This document shows, piece by piece, positions 16,251 to 25,267 of a DNA stretch of 44,029 bases (positions are counted from its first letter, which is position 1; the number at the start of each line of letters is the position of its first letter). The position numbers and the translations under genes were made by a program. Below the pieces are notes generated by a model that saw only the letters and a program-made list of their open reading frames with translations, searched no databases and was not told the origin of the DNA. The stretch spans positions 1 to 44,029 of the forward strand of contig CAJWXP010000017.1 of assembly GCA_913049785.1 (NCBI GenBank), in the 5' to 3' direction. Source of the DNA: an uncultured Dehalococcoidia bacterium. Lineage in GTDB: Bacteria; Chloroflexota; Dehalococcoidia; Lucifugimonadales; UBA1127.

Positions 16251-17135
16251 CTATATCTGTCGAGTGAGCTTCATGCCAACGTAGGTCTTGAGGAGCAACC
16301 ATGCCTTTCGGTACTTGCCGACGACAGGCCGCTTCGAGAGGACATCGTACCCTTGCCCACGTATGGCGTCCAGCACGCGCATCCCCCCCAGGTTGAAGAG
16401 CTTGATGTGAAGGCGGGCTTTGCCTTCCACAAGCTTCACCAGAGGTAGCCCTTGATCGAAGTAATGCTGTGTGCGTTCTACCTGAAACTCCATCAACGTG
16501 CGAAAAGCATCGTTGCAGATACCACCAGCCAACTCCTCTTCCGTGTAAGCGAAGCGGGTCATGTCTTCCTGCGGTAGGTAGATGCGACCCATCGCATAGT
16601 CGCGATATACGTCCTGCCAGAAGTTGGCAAGTTGAAGGGCGGTACATGTGGAGTCGGAGAGACGCAACCGCTCATCGTCATTGTAGCCGGAGATGTAAAG
16701 GTACAGTTGGCCCACCGGGTTCGCCGAGCGCTCGCAGTAGTGAAGCAAGTCGTCGAACGTCTCATGCCGTACGTGGAGTTGGTCCATTCGGTTCGCTTCG
16801 ATCAGCTTGCGGAAGGGTTCCGGTGGTATGCCAAAGGTTCGGATGGTGTGCTGAAGTGCTTGTAGGTGTGGCGCTTGAGGTGTGCCGGTGTAGCACAGTT
16901 CCAGGTCTGCAGCCCAGGCGTCCAGCAGGGCCAGACGGTCTCCTTCAGCCTCATCGCCAAGGTCGTCCACGCCTCGACAGTACGCGTAGATGGCCGAGAG
17001 ATGGGGCAGGACCTCTTTGGATAGGAACCGCGCCGCCACGGTGAAGTTCTCATAATGGGAACGAGCCAACCGGATGCACTCTTGGTACGCCGGTTCCAAA
17101 TCGCTGGGTATACCCCGGTCAGTTGACGATGCCAT
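16251..17135 (-). CDS. hpnC: Hydroxysqualene synthase HpnC
   Basis: A protein of 294 residues. SAIYAYCRGVDDLGDEAEG holds the first Asp motif (Asp57, Asp58, Asp61) in the HpnC form; HETFDDLLHYCERSANPVGQLYLY and ANFWQDVYRDYAMGRIYLPQED carry the second. The Asn-Phe-Trp-Gln-Asp motif separates HpnC from HpnD. HpnC converts presqualene diphosphate to hydroxysqualene. The gene starts 11 bases after yjbQ and ends 44 bases before hpnD, in the order expected of a hopanoid operon. An open frame on the opposite strand here is a shadow. Confidence 0.92.
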   Translation of the reverse strand: MASSTDRGIPSDLEPAYQECIRLARSHYENFTVAARFLSKEVLPHLSAIYAYCRGVDDLGDEAEGDRLALLDAWAADLELCYTGTPQAPHLQALQHTIRTFGIPPEPFRKLIEANRMDQLHVRHETFDDLLHYCERSANPVGQLYLYISGYNDDERLRLSDSTCTALQLANFWQDVYRDYAMGRIYLPQEDMTRFAYTEEELAGGICNDAFRTLMEFQVERTQHYFDQGLPLVKLVEGKARLHIKLFNLGGMRVLDAIRGQGYDVLSKRPVVGKYRKAWLLLKTYVGMKLTRQI

Positions 17136-17146
17136 GCCGTATGCCT

Positions 17147-17653
17147 TTAGACGCCCATTACCTGTACTGTTGTTTCACGGGATCTTGGGCAATCCAGTTC
17201 AATGAAGAACACACGTTGGTATGTGCCAAGCTGGAGTTTGCCACCAACGATGGGGATAGATTCACTTGTGCTAAGAGTCAGATGTTGGCAGTGGGCATGG
17301 CCGTTGGGAGATTCGTCTTCGGTCATATTCACCGTACGGACAGCAAAGTCATTGTGGCGGTAGTCCCCGTCCCTTGGAGCGATGTGTTCTAGCAAGCGCT
17401 CCAGGTCCTCCAAGAGCAGAGGCTCCCATTCGTTGATCTTGATGGCTGCGGTTGTGTGATTGGAATACACCACTGCCACACCTGCGGTGACTCCGGTCTC
17501 TGCAACTGCAGCAATGACATTTTCAGTGATGTCTACAAACTCTGGGGCTTTGACCGATTCTATGGAAACTGTGAAGGTGGAGACTTTCATAGTGCCTTCA
17601 ACGGTCTGCGTTGAAGAAGTCAACTCCTCAAGAACACCTTGTCGCGGATTCAT
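17147..17653 (-). CDS. YjbQ family (UPF0047) protein
   Basis: A protein of 168 residues from ATG 17653, chosen because a strong TGAGGAG lies eight bases upstream; an internal Met (ATG 17590) would give the more usual length. Family landmarks: VDITENVIAAVAETG, VVYSNHTTAAIKINEWEP, APRDGDYRHND, SPNGHAHCQHLTLS and LQLGTYQRVFFIELDCPR. The conserved His residues probably bind a metal. YjbQ proteins are annotated as secondary thiamine-phosphate synthases from genetic complementation; their main role is unsettled. Its place between shc and hpnC with short gaps means it is transcribed with the hopanoid genes. Confidence 0.85.
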   Translation of the reverse strand: MNPRQGVLEELTSSTQTVEGTMKVSTFTVSIESVKAPEFVDITENVIAAVAETGVTAGVAVVYSNHTTAAIKINEWEPLLLEDLERLLEHIAPRDGDYRHNDFAVRTVNMTEDESPNGHAHCQHLTLSTSESIPIVGGKLQLGTYQRVFFIELDCPRSRETTVQVMGV

Positions 17654-17725
17654 TGTTAAGTCTCCTCATGCCATTCAAATGATTGATAGCTCTTCCACAG
17701 TTCTTCCTGAAGGAAGAGGCGGTCA

Positions 17726-19747
17726 CTAATTTTCTGTGCTTTTAGTCACTCCTCTTTCGACATATCGCTTGAAACGTCCCAGGGCCATCAATGGCCAGTA
17801 GTTCCGGTAGAGATGGTAATTGATCATGAATCCTGCCGGGAGTTCTGTCCCCTGGAACTTCTGGTCACCAGGCTGAGGAGCCTTCTTCAACCTTTGGCCC
17901 ACTCCGTAACCTGGAAATCCGGTGCCAGTAAACCACGGCTCGTCCCAGGTGCCGTCTTCCCGCTGGGTATCCGTCAGGTATTCTAACCCTCTCTTTACAC
18001 CATTATGCTTCAATTCCCCTGCAGCCATCAATGCCATCAACGCCCAACCTGTTTGGGAAGCCGTGCTGGGGCCTTGGCCGGCTAGTGATGGATCGGCATA
18101 GCTGGCGCAGCTTTCGCCCCAACCGCCATCCTCATTCTGATGACTTAGTAACCAATTCACTGCTCGCCGCACCAGTGGGTTGCTCATGTCCTTGTCCAGC
18201 GCTTCAAAGGCCGGAATGACCGCGCCGGTACCATAGATATAGTTGACTCCCCACCTGCCAAACCAGGAACCGTTTGGCTCCTGCTCGGCCCAGAGGTACT
18301 TGACCGCACGTTCTATGGGCTTTGTGTTCTCTGAGTAGCCGAGTCTGGCCAGCGCTTCAACTACATGAGCCGTCACATCGGCGCTGGGCGGATCGATCAT
18401 CTCCCCGAAGTCAGCGAAGGGTATCTTGGCGATAGCACTCCGTGTGTTGTCTTTATCGAAGGCGGCCCAGCCACCGTTCTTGCTCTGGACACCAAGCATC
18501 CACTCAGCGCCACGTTTGATGGAATCCGCCTGACGTTGCTCGTCATCCAGTTTAACCCGTTTGAGGGCGATGAGCACTTCGGCGGTGTCGTCGATATCCG
18601 GATAGGCGTCGTTGGCGAACTCGAAGGCCCATCCACCTGGAGCAGTGTCCTTTGCTTTGACCTGCCAGTCACCGCTGACGGTGATCTGCTCGTTCAGCAG
18701 CCATTCGCCAGCACGCTGCAATACGGGGCTGTCCGCTGGCAAACCAGAGTCCTCCAGCGCGATCATCGCCAGACAAGTGTCCCAGGCCGGCGATACGCAT
18801 GCCTGTACTCGCAAGGTGTCGTTCTCTTCTATAGTGAATCCTTTGAAGCCTTCAAGGCCCTTCTGCATCACTGGGTGGTCTACCCCATAGCCCAGGATCT
18901 TGAGGGCGATGAGTGAGTAGACCCACGGGGGTTGGATGCCGCCCCAGGAGCCGTCGTTCTCCTGATGCTCCACGATCCATGCGACTGCACGCTTGATGGC
19001 CATGCGCCTCATGGGGTTCCAGGGAAGGGCGTTGTACCAGCGGAGAGTACGGTCTCCCAACCAGAACGCGCCGGATACGCCGAACAGGTGTTTCAAGCCC
19101 GGGCGTTCAGACCCATTCAACTTTCCTGCAGGTATCAGTTCAGAAATAGCGGCACTTTCTGGAACAGGGCAGACCGGTTTGCGAGTAAAAACAATGCTGA
19201 GCGGCAGCATGGTGCCCCGCGCCCAGCTTGAGAAGTCATAGAGGTTCATGGGGACCCAGGATGGCAGCAATACCATCTCCGGTGGCAGGGTTGGAACCGC
19301 TTTCCAGTTCCATTGGCCAAAGAGGGCCAACCAAATCTTGGTGAAGACACGGGCTTGCGGGACGCCGCCTTTAGATAGGATGAACTCCCTGGCTTTTACC
19401 ATACGAGGGTCTTCAGCAGGCGTGCCAGCGAGTTTGAGGGCGAAGTAGCATTCAATGGAGGTGCTGAGGTCTCCCGGCGCACCGTAGTATTGACCCCACG
19501 TGCCGTCCTCTCGCTGTGTTTTAAAGAGGTGGTTGGAGAGTTTTCGCCATGTTTCAGCGTCGCCGATGCCCAGGAAATGGGTCAGCAACAGGTATTCAGC
19601 TTCCATAGTTGGGTTGGACTCAAGCTCACCCCACCAATAACCCTCTGGCGACTGGGTACGGGTAAAATAGTCCTGCGATCGACGCACAGCCTCAGCAACC
19701 GCGTTCTGCAGTTCTTGAGACTCCTGCGGCTTTTGTGTTTCTACCAT
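17726..19747 (-). CDS. shc: Squalene-hopene cyclase
   Basis: A protein of 673 residues, normal for bacterial squalene-hopene cyclases. The catalytic DxDD motif is present as Asp384-Ile-Asp-Asp-Thr (in PDIDDTAEVL). Many QW-type repeats stabilise the barrels, for example QSPEGYWWGEL, QREDGTWGQYYG, QENDGSWGGIQPPW, QSKNGGWAAFDKDN, QEPNGSWFGRWGVNYIYGT and QNEDGGWGESC. It is a monotopic membrane enzyme cyclising squalene to hopene or hopanol. The next gene, yjbQ, begins 72 bases downstream. There is no sign of damage. The DKDN and WGVNYIYGT features fit SHC rather than oxidosqualene cyclase. Confidence 0.95.
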   Translation of the reverse strand: MVETQKPQESQELQNAVAEAVRRSQDYFTRTQSPEGYWWGELESNPTMEAEYLLLTHFLGIGDAETWRKLSNHLFKTQREDGTWGQYYGAPGDLSTSIECYFALKLAGTPAEDPRMVKAREFILSKGGVPQARVFTKIWLALFGQWNWKAVPTLPPEMVLLPSWVPMNLYDFSSWARGTMLPLSIVFTRKPVCPVPESAAISELIPAGKLNGSERPGLKHLFGVSGAFWLGDRTLRWYNALPWNPMRRMAIKRAVAWIVEHQENDGSWGGIQPPWVYSLIALKILGYGVDHPVMQKGLEGFKGFTIEENDTLRVQACVSPAWDTCLAMIALEDSGLPADSPVLQRAGEWLLNEQITVSGDWQVKAKDTAPGGWAFEFANDAYPDIDDTAEVLIALKRVKLDDEQRQADSIKRGAEWMLGVQSKNGGWAAFDKDNTRSAIAKIPFADFGEMIDPPSADVTAHVVEALARLGYSENTKPIERAVKYLWAEQEPNGSWFGRWGVNYIYGTGAVIPAFEALDKDMSNPLVRRAVNWLLSHQNEDGGWGESCASYADPSLAGQGPSTASQTGWALMALMAAGELKHNGVKRGLEYLTDTQREDGTWDEPWFTGTGFPGYGVGQRLKKAPQPGDQKFQGTELPAGFMINYHLYRNYWPLMALGRFKRYVERGVTKSTEN

Positions 19748-19762
19748 TGCGAGTATCGTTTC

Positions 19763-20749
19763 CTAAACGTATCCGTGCTCCTGGAACCATGCTACAGACC
19801 TGTGTAACGCCTCTGTCACTGAACTCTGCGGGAGCCCCAACTCCGCGATGGCTTTGGAGCTATCCACTGCCCGCCGATTTTTGGCGTGTAGGATACCCTC
19901 CAACGGTATCCTCGGTTCTCTCCTGAGCAGAACGCCCTCAACCAGGCCGTCCAATCGAGCGGCTACCAGAGCCACACCCATAGGTAGCTTGATTCGAGGT
20001 CGCTTCTTCCCGGTTATCTTCTCCAACCCTTTTAGCACCTGGAGCAGCGTCATGTTCTGGTTACCCAGGATATACCGCTCTCCGGTTCTACCATGCTTCC
20101 AAGCCCTGATGTGACCCTGGGCAACATCCTCAACGGCTATCAAGTTCAGATGGGCCTCGATGTAGGCTGGCATCCTTCCTCGTAGAAAATCCAGCACGAT
20201 GCGACCCGAAGGGCTCGGTTTCACGTCCCACGGCCCTACTGGCACGGTCGGGTTTAATATAACCACGTCCTGACCACGCGACACCGCAGCATCAACTTCT
20301 CGCTCCGCGAGATACTTGGTCTGTCGATAGTGCCCCGTCAGGTCTTCCTGATTCGGGAGGGTGTCCTCCGTGGCTAGCTCACCCTCTGACGGTCGACCTA
20401 TGATAGCCCATGTGCTTGTGTGGACGACACGCTCCACGCCCATCTCTGCTGCTGCGGCCAGGACATTCCGAGTGCCGCCGATGTTCACGTTGTAGAACTG
20501 AGCCGGGTCCCTAGCCCAGAAGGTGTTCAACGCAGCAACATGAAAGAGTACGGTGCAACCCTGGAGTGCAGCTTTCAGGCTGACGATGTCCTCTAGGTCT
20601 CCCAGAGTCTCTTCTATTGGTAATCCTTGAAATGCTTGAGAGCTACTGGTGTTCCTGACCAGCGCACGGACGGATACACCCTCCTCGACAAGAGCCCGAA
20701 CGAGGTTCCCGCCCACAAATCCGGTGGCGCCGGTGACCAGGGCCTTCAA
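19763..20749 (-). CDS. hpnA: Hopanoid-associated sugar epimerase HpnA
   Basis: A protein of 328 residues starting at a TTG that directly abuts the hpnG stop codon, so translation is coupled. KALVTGATGFVGGNLVRALV is the nucleotide-binding turn; FHVAALNTFWARDP and TSTWAIIGRP are characteristic of HpnA; YRQTK gives the Tyr-xxx-Lys pair. HpnA is an extended SDR found beside hopanoid genes and is presumed to modify the side chain or its sugar headgroup, though its reaction is not firmly established. The gap to shc is only 15 bases. Confidence 0.88.
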   Translation of the reverse strand: MKALVTGATGFVGGNLVRALVEEGVSVRALVRNTSSSQAFQGLPIEETLGDLEDIVSLKAALQGCTVLFHVAALNTFWARDPAQFYNVNIGGTRNVLAAAAEMGVERVVHTSTWAIIGRPSEGELATEDTLPNQEDLTGHYRQTKYLAEREVDAAVSRGQDVVILNPTVPVGPWDVKPSPSGRIVLDFLRGRMPAYIEAHLNLIAVEDVAQGHIRAWKHGRTGERYILGNQNMTLLQVLKGLEKITGKKRPRIKLPMGVALVAARLDGLVEGVLLRREPRIPLEGILHAKNRRAVDSSKAIAELGLPQSSVTEALHRSVAWFQEHGYV

Positions 20750-21568
20750 TTACTCAGATTCCACTATGGCATGCCCGATAGCTTCTTGGGTGTACGACCC
20801 CATAAACGCTACGGCGAACGCCGTCAGACTTTTCCGGGCTGTTGCCGATGCCGCCGCTAGTCGCAGCAGGCCTGGCATCCACCAAGGTCGCAGCAACACG
20901 GGCAACACCTGTCGCCACCGACTCTGGCCTCCCATTTTGTGGGCGTAGTGCACCACGTATTTAGGCAGTTGATGGTCCACCGTGTCAATGATTGCTCTGA
21001 CTGCAAGGAACGGGACGTTGTTTTCTCGGCATACTTGGCCGATCCAGTAGCTCTCCATCTCTACAGCGAGCGCTCCGATAGCTTGACCCAACAACGCTTT
21101 GTCTTTCGGGTTCGCTGCTATGTGAGAAGTTGTTAAACAAAGCCCGGCTCGTGATGGAATGCTCCTGCCGTCAAGCGCATGCCGGGAAGTCTGTACCAGT
21201 ATGATGGATGATGCGATGGGTTCACCCGTAAGCCTCATACCCTCGATAGGCATCAGCGTCTCGGCGACGACCAGATCACCAGCTGAGCCGCCCGTTGTGA
21301 GCCCGCCTGCGAATCCAAGAGAGATGATCGCTTCAGGTTGGTATCGCTCAATGACTTCGCGGGTCGCTGCTTCTGCGTTCGCCCTTCCCATGCCGCTAAC
21401 GACGAGGACGGTATCCACACCGTCAACACTTCCTAGATACGTCGCAATCGACGCCGACGAAGCCACACGTTGCCAGTCGCCATCCTTGAACAGCCCACGT
21501 GCCTCCTCGGGCAAAGCAAAGATGAGAGCTAGCTGTGGACCCTTCTCATTGCCGCTTTTCTCTGCCAC
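20750..21568 (-). CDS. hpnG: Adenosylhopane nucleosidase/phosphorylase HpnG
   Basis: A protein of 272 residues from a GTG with GGAGAGG six bases upstream. It belongs to the purine nucleoside phosphorylase/MTA-SAH nucleosidase fold: LALIFALPEEARGL, VVSGMGRANAEAATREVI, IISLGFAGGL and AVEMESYWIGQVC with the ribose-binding Met-Glu pair, then VRAIIDTVDHQLP. HpnG removes adenine from adenosylhopane to give ribosyl- or phosphoribosylhopane, after HpnH. The C-terminal extension past residue 205 has a hydrophobic, basic helix that may contact the membrane. It lies between hpnH and hpnA. Confidence 0.9.
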   Translation of the reverse strand: MAEKSGNEKGPQLALIFALPEEARGLFKDGDWQRVASSASIATYLGSVDGVDTVLVVSGMGRANAEAATREVIERYQPEAIISLGFAGGLTTGGSAGDLVVAETLMPIEGMRLTGEPIASSIILVQTSRHALDGRSIPSRAGLCLTTSHIAANPKDKALLGQAIGALAVEMESYWIGQVCRENNVPFLAVRAIIDTVDHQLPKYVVHYAHKMGGQSRWRQVLPVLLRPWWMPGLLRLAAASATARKSLTAFAVAFMGSYTQEAIGHAIVESE

Positions 21569-21632
21569 TCGTTTCCTCTCCAGCGCTTCCTAAGGTAACC
21601 GTCAGGAACTGAGATCCAGGCTCAGCCTGGTG

Positions 21633-22760
21633 TTAGGGTGCGCCGACACCGCTGCGCTTGGTGATCAGGCCCTTAACCAGTGCCGCCGCACCTACAGGGC
21701 TGTTGATGGCGTTGTAGATAGTCGCTGACTCAAACCCGCAGTGCATCATGCAGTTGGCGCACTTATCGTTCACGCCAACACCGTAGTTCTCCCACAAAGC
21801 GTCCGTGAACAGGTCGTTCACATTGTCCGTATGCCTGTCGGCCAGGGGGTAGCACGGCTCACGCCAGCCCTGAACGGTGTAGGTGGGGTTGGACCAGGCG
21901 GTGCATTGATACTGCCGCTCGCCACGAAGGAAGCTCAGGTACAACGGGTTGTTGTAGAAACGGATGCGTTTGATGGCATCGTCGGTCAGGACACGGTTAA
22001 ACACACTGATCGACTCCTCACGCGATAGGAACATCTCCTGCGTCGGCCCATCGACGAAGTCGTAGCCGGAAGAGACCATCACACCTTCAAAGCCCATATC
22101 TGTTACAAGGGTGAACAGCTCATGCAGGTCTTCCACATTGGAGCCCTTGAAGAGGGTGGTGTTGGAGCAGACGCGGTATCCGGCCTCCAGCGCTTTTTGG
22201 GATGCAGTCATGGCCGTCTTCCACACGCCTGTCCGCGATACGGCGATGTCATGCTGCTCTTCCATCCCGTCCAGGTGGATGACCCAGCTGAGGTACTTGG
22301 AAGGGGGTACCTGCTTCATCATGCGCTCCAGCAGGATGCCATTGGTACAGCAGTACACAAAGATCTTGCGACTGACCAGCTCCTCGATGAGGGCCGGGAG
22401 GTGCTTGTACATGGTGGGTTCGCCGCCAGCGATGGACACGATGGGTGCTCCGGATTGCTCCACAGCGTTGAGGCATTGCTCAATGGTGAGGGTCTTGGTG
22501 ATGACGGGTTGGTACTCGCGGATGCGACCGCACCCCTCACAGGCGAGGTTACACGCTTCCAACGGCTCCAACATCGTCACCAACGGGAACCGCTTACGAC
22601 GGTGGATGAACTTCTGCTTGAACAGGTAGGAGAAGGTCTTCCAGGCCAACTCACCCGGCCGCTTTGGTCGAGGGTTGCCCTCGGGGCGATACACTGTCAA
22701 CGCCTGTTCAGCGGTCGCCATGAGTTCATGTTCTGCAGGCGATTTTGTGACCATCATCAT
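21633..22760 (-). CDS. hpnH: Adenosylhopene-forming radical SAM enzyme HpnH
   Basis: About 375 residues from one of three consecutive ATGs (22760, 22757, 22754) directly after a GGGGGAGAGG site. The radical SAM cluster motif is Cys70-NLA-Cys74-EG-Cys77; SIAGGEPTMY is the glycine-rich SAM motif. A C-terminal cysteine group (DKCANCMMHCGFES) is typical of HpnH. HpnH joins the 5'-deoxyadenosyl radical to hopene, starting the C35 side chain. It begins 16 bases after the prenyl synthase stop. A frame extension upstream overlaps that gene and is not needed. Confidence 0.92.
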   Translation of the reverse strand: MMMVTKSPAEHELMATAEQALTVYRPEGNPRPKRPGELAWKTFSYLFKQKFIHRRKRFPLVTMLEPLEACNLACEGCGRIREYQPVITKTLTIEQCLNAVEQSGAPIVSIAGGEPTMYKHLPALIEELVSRKIFVYCCTNGILLERMMKQVPPSKYLSWVIHLDGMEEQHDIAVSRTGVWKTAMTASQKALEAGYRVCSNTTLFKGSNVEDLHELFTLVTDMGFEGVMVSSGYDFVDGPTQEMFLSREESISVFNRVLTDDAIKRIRFYNNPLYLSFLRGERQYQCTAWSNPTYTVQGWREPCYPLADRHTDNVNDLFTDALWENYGVGVNDKCANCMMHCGFESATIYNAINSPVGAAALVKGLITKRSGVGAP

Positions 22761-22776
22761 CCTCTCCCCCTCTATT

Positions 22777-23835
22777 CTAGTGGTCTCTGCGGACCATGAA
22801 ATTCGCAAGCTCGTTCAACGACGCCGATGCGTCAGGGCCAAGCTCCGCTTCCTTCGCCGTGGTGGTAGCCTTCGCCTCCATCTCTTCAGCAACGGACTGC
22901 GCGTAGCCATGAGCGTCCAGGTTGTCTAATATCCCCATCACCTCTTCAACAGCGACGTCTCCAAGCTCTTCAGGAGCGATGTACAGCGCTTCAAGGCGTT
23001 TCCGTTGGCTCTTGTTCGCCTTGGTAAGAGCGAATACCACTGGTAGTGATTTCTTTTTGCGACGGATATCCGCGCCGGTCGCTTTACCCAGCACTTCAGT
23101 GTCGCCCCAGATACCCAGTACGTCGTCACGAGCCTGGAACGCCAACCCAAGCAGCCTGCCACACCGTGCCAGAGCGTTGACCTGCGATGTTTCAGCGCCG
23201 CCGAGGACGGCACCCAGGTGCATCGCAGCCTCAATAAGGGCACCGGTCTTCCGAGAGACCATGTCCAGGTACTCTTCCGGGGCCACGTCCAACCGCGACT
23301 CAAAGGTCAGGTCAAGGAATTGACCCTCAATGAGCTCCAAACAGCATTCCGTCAGGACTCGCAGTACCTCAAGGGTGCTTTCCGGGGTGGTTCCAGACTC
23401 CTGCAGTTGGTGGAGGGTAATGTCCGCGTAGGTTCGCATGGTATTCCCTGCGACAAGGGCCTTGGGCTTGCCCCACACTGCCCAGACGGTCTGACGGCCA
23501 TGTCGCTCCAGATCCAGGTCCTGGATATCGTCATGGATGAGTGAGAAGTTGTGTATGAGTTCCAACGCTACGGCGGCTGCCATCGCCTCGTCGGGTGACC
23601 CACCTACAGCTTCGCAGGTGAAGAGGCAGAGCGCTGGGCGAAGACCTTTGCCGGAACTGGCTTGAGTCGGAACACCATCGGTGGTCTCCCAGCCCATGTG
23701 GTAGCGCAGCATCGTGCCGAGTGTTGGAGCGCTTGATGCAAGGCTGGCACGTAGCGCAGCTTGAAGAAGCGCCTGGTACTTGGCCAAGAAGCCTGGCGCG
23801 GAGATGGAGCCCGTCACGTTTGCGGATGCAGACAC
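22777..23835 (-). CDS. Polyprenyl (probably farnesyl) diphosphate synthase
   Basis: About 352 residues. Start chosen at GTG 23835, with GGGGAAG nine bases upstream; a TTG at 23859 in the same frame has no such site. The first Asp-rich motif is in FSLIHDDIQDLDLERHGR, with GKPKALVAGNTM after it; the second is FQARDDVLGIWGD. GKGLRP near the N terminus completes the substrate site. It condenses IPP with allylic diphosphates. As first gene of the hopanoid run its likely product is farnesyl diphosphate for HpnD, but chain length cannot be read safely, and geranylgeranyl diphosphate is possible. Confidence 0.88.
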   Translation of the reverse strand: MSASANVTGSISAPGFLAKYQALLQAALRASLASSAPTLGTMLRYHMGWETTDGVPTQASSGKGLRPALCLFTCEAVGGSPDEAMAAAVALELIHNFSLIHDDIQDLDLERHGRQTVWAVWGKPKALVAGNTMRTYADITLHQLQESGTTPESTLEVLRVLTECCLELIEGQFLDLTFESRLDVAPEEYLDMVSRKTGALIEAAMHLGAVLGGAETSQVNALARCGRLLGLAFQARDDVLGIWGDTEVLGKATGADIRRKKKSLPVVFALTKANKSQRKRLEALYIAPEELGDVAVEEVMGILDNLDAHGYAQSVAEEMEAKATTTAKEAELGPDASASLNELANFMVRRDH

Positions 23836-23896
23836 GGGATCAATCTTCCCCAAGTACAAATTTTGATGTCACGGATGGCGCGAATTACGATGCCGC

Positions 23897-23925
23897 ATCC
23901 TAGCAAAGCCAGCTATGAGTGTCAA
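23897..23925 (-). promoter_or_regulatory. Promoter of the hopanoid gene run
   Basis: On the minus strand, TTGACA (23920-23925) and TAGGAT (23897-23902) are separated by exactly 17 bases. Transcription would begin near 23890, about 55 bases before the prenyl synthase start. No comparably good promoter was seen between the genes downstream. Confidence 0.55.
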
Positions 23926-23994
23926 GGGAAATCAGCTAGTGAGGTGGCGGGGAGAACCGGGGTGGTGATCAGACGCTGCGGTAGGCCGCTCGCG

Positions 23995-24024
23995 TTGACA
24001 CGTCAAATAGCCCACAGCTATACT
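23995..24024 (+). promoter_or_regulatory. Promoter of tRNA-Ile
   Basis: TTGACA at 23995-24000 and TATACT at 24019-24024, 18 bases apart. Transcription would start near 24031, about 40 bases before the tRNA. It diverges from the hopanoid promoter about 70 bases away. Confidence 0.6.
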
Positions 24025-24071
24025 TTCGTACACGGCACTTATGAGTCCACACTCTTGTGCCGCCTGTTCTT

Positions 24072-24148
<77 letters not shown>

Positions 24149-24232
24149 GGACAGCCTCTCTTCTAACGCACTCCCGAGTAGCTATTGTACTGAACTCGGT
24201 GTTGTCATTCGTCCCAACATTTAAGCGGGCAA

Positions 24233-25204
24233 CTAGTCAGCCGGCGGCCATCGTTTCTCACCAGGGTCAGCTTCTCGTTCCACTGCTCTAGCAAGGTGTC
24301 TCAGCGTATCGCTGTATCTATCGGCAAACACCTTTGCTGCTTCGCGGAACACCACAGCACCGATCTCTGCGTCATCCGCACAAATTTTTATCAGGTCGGC
24401 GGTTGGGATTGAGAGCACCTTCATAGGAGTCATCGCCTTCGCGGTGGTGATCAACGCATCGGCGCCCAAGAGTGAGGCCAGTGGGAACGTGTCCCCCGGC
24501 TTTGCGACCCTTACGGGGATATGGCCGACCGCCGATGGCGCTGAAAGCTGAGCTTCACCGGATAAGATCACGTAGAGCTTCAGACCCAGGGTTCCCTCTT
24601 TTGCTAGAACCTGGTCTTGCGTAACGTTCTCTGTCTCCCCGGCGGCCCAGATGGAATCACGCTGTTGAGACGTCAGAGTACGGAACAACTGGCACGCCGC
24701 AAGGCCGGCGCCTCCTTGTTGGTCTGCCATCGGTGGCGAATCGGTCTCTTCAAGGGAGGCTGGCCTGAAAGTTCTTACTTCCACCTTGGACGTTCGGACA
24801 ACATTTTTGGCTGTTCGCCCCTTGAAGAGACCGGCAAGACCGGTGCGCTCCCGTACATACATGGCAATCAGATCCATCCCCTCCGACTGGGCGAACTCCA
24901 CGATGCCCCGGGAGCTGCTGCTGGCGATGTGTGCTTCGCATCGAGTGCCGCTGGGCAGGACTTCATACCTTCTGACTACAGACGATAGATAGGCCAACGA
25001 CTGATCGATCTCTGCCTCTTCGATCCCGGAGCCGAAAGCCACCGTCCCTGGGCCAATGACAATGGCGTCTTCATAGACCCGCGTAGGTTCTGGCCGTATC
25101 ACACGGAGGAGTGTGAACTCGGCATCGCCAGGCGCTTCAGCGACCATCAGGGGGATGACCTGTTCTGATTCAGCGGACCTGTCCAGCGGCAATAACACCT
25201 TCAT
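24233..25204 (-). CDS. Universal stress protein domain fused to a cyclic-nucleotide-binding-like domain
   Basis: A protein of 323 residues with GGAGG eight bases before ATG 25204. Residues 1-145 form a UspA-like domain (MKVLLPLDRSAESEQVIP, ASSSSRGIVEFAQSEGMDLIAMYV, GLFKGRTAKNVVRTS), although the usual GxxGxxx(S/T) ATP loop is modified. After a linker, residues about 175-300 form a CNB-type beta roll (LFRTLTSQQRDSIWAAGE, KEGTLGLKLYVILSGEAQLS, KPGDTFPLASLLG). The Glu and Arg that hold cAMP in Crp-type proteins are not evident, so another ligand, or none, is likely. No DNA-binding domain. Last of three adjacent CNB genes. Confidence 0.75.
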   Translation of the reverse strand: MKVLLPLDRSAESEQVIPLMVAEAPGDAEFTLLRVIRPEPTRVYEDAIVIGPGTVAFGSGIEEAEIDQSLAYLSSVVRRYEVLPSGTRCEAHIASSSSRGIVEFAQSEGMDLIAMYVRERTGLAGLFKGRTAKNVVRTSKVEVRTFRPASLEETDSPPMADQQGGAGLAACQLFRTLTSQQRDSIWAAGETENVTQDQVLAKEGTLGLKLYVILSGEAQLSAPSAVGHIPVRVAKPGDTFPLASLLGADALITTAKAMTPMKVLSIPTADLIKICADDAEIGAVVFREAAKVFADRYSDTLRHLARAVEREADPGEKRWPPAD

Positions 25205-25267
25205 GGTTGCTACCTCCCCATCGTGTTTTCGAGTGCTGGATTTCCGAACTTCCAGGTTGAGAGGGCA

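Noticed and set aside
16207-16647. N-terminal extension of the hpnD frame
   Set aside because: The extra 147 codons overlap hpnC and translate to low-quality sequence; ATG 16206 has a ribosome binding site and gives the family length.
16469-17044. 191-codon plus-strand frame opposite hpnC
   Set aside because: Antisense shadow with Arg/Pro/Ser-rich composition typical of the reverse strand of GC-rich genes.
24174-24199. Hairpin CCGAGT/ACTCGG after the tRNA as terminator
   Set aside because: The six-base stem has a 14-base loop and no T run behind it.
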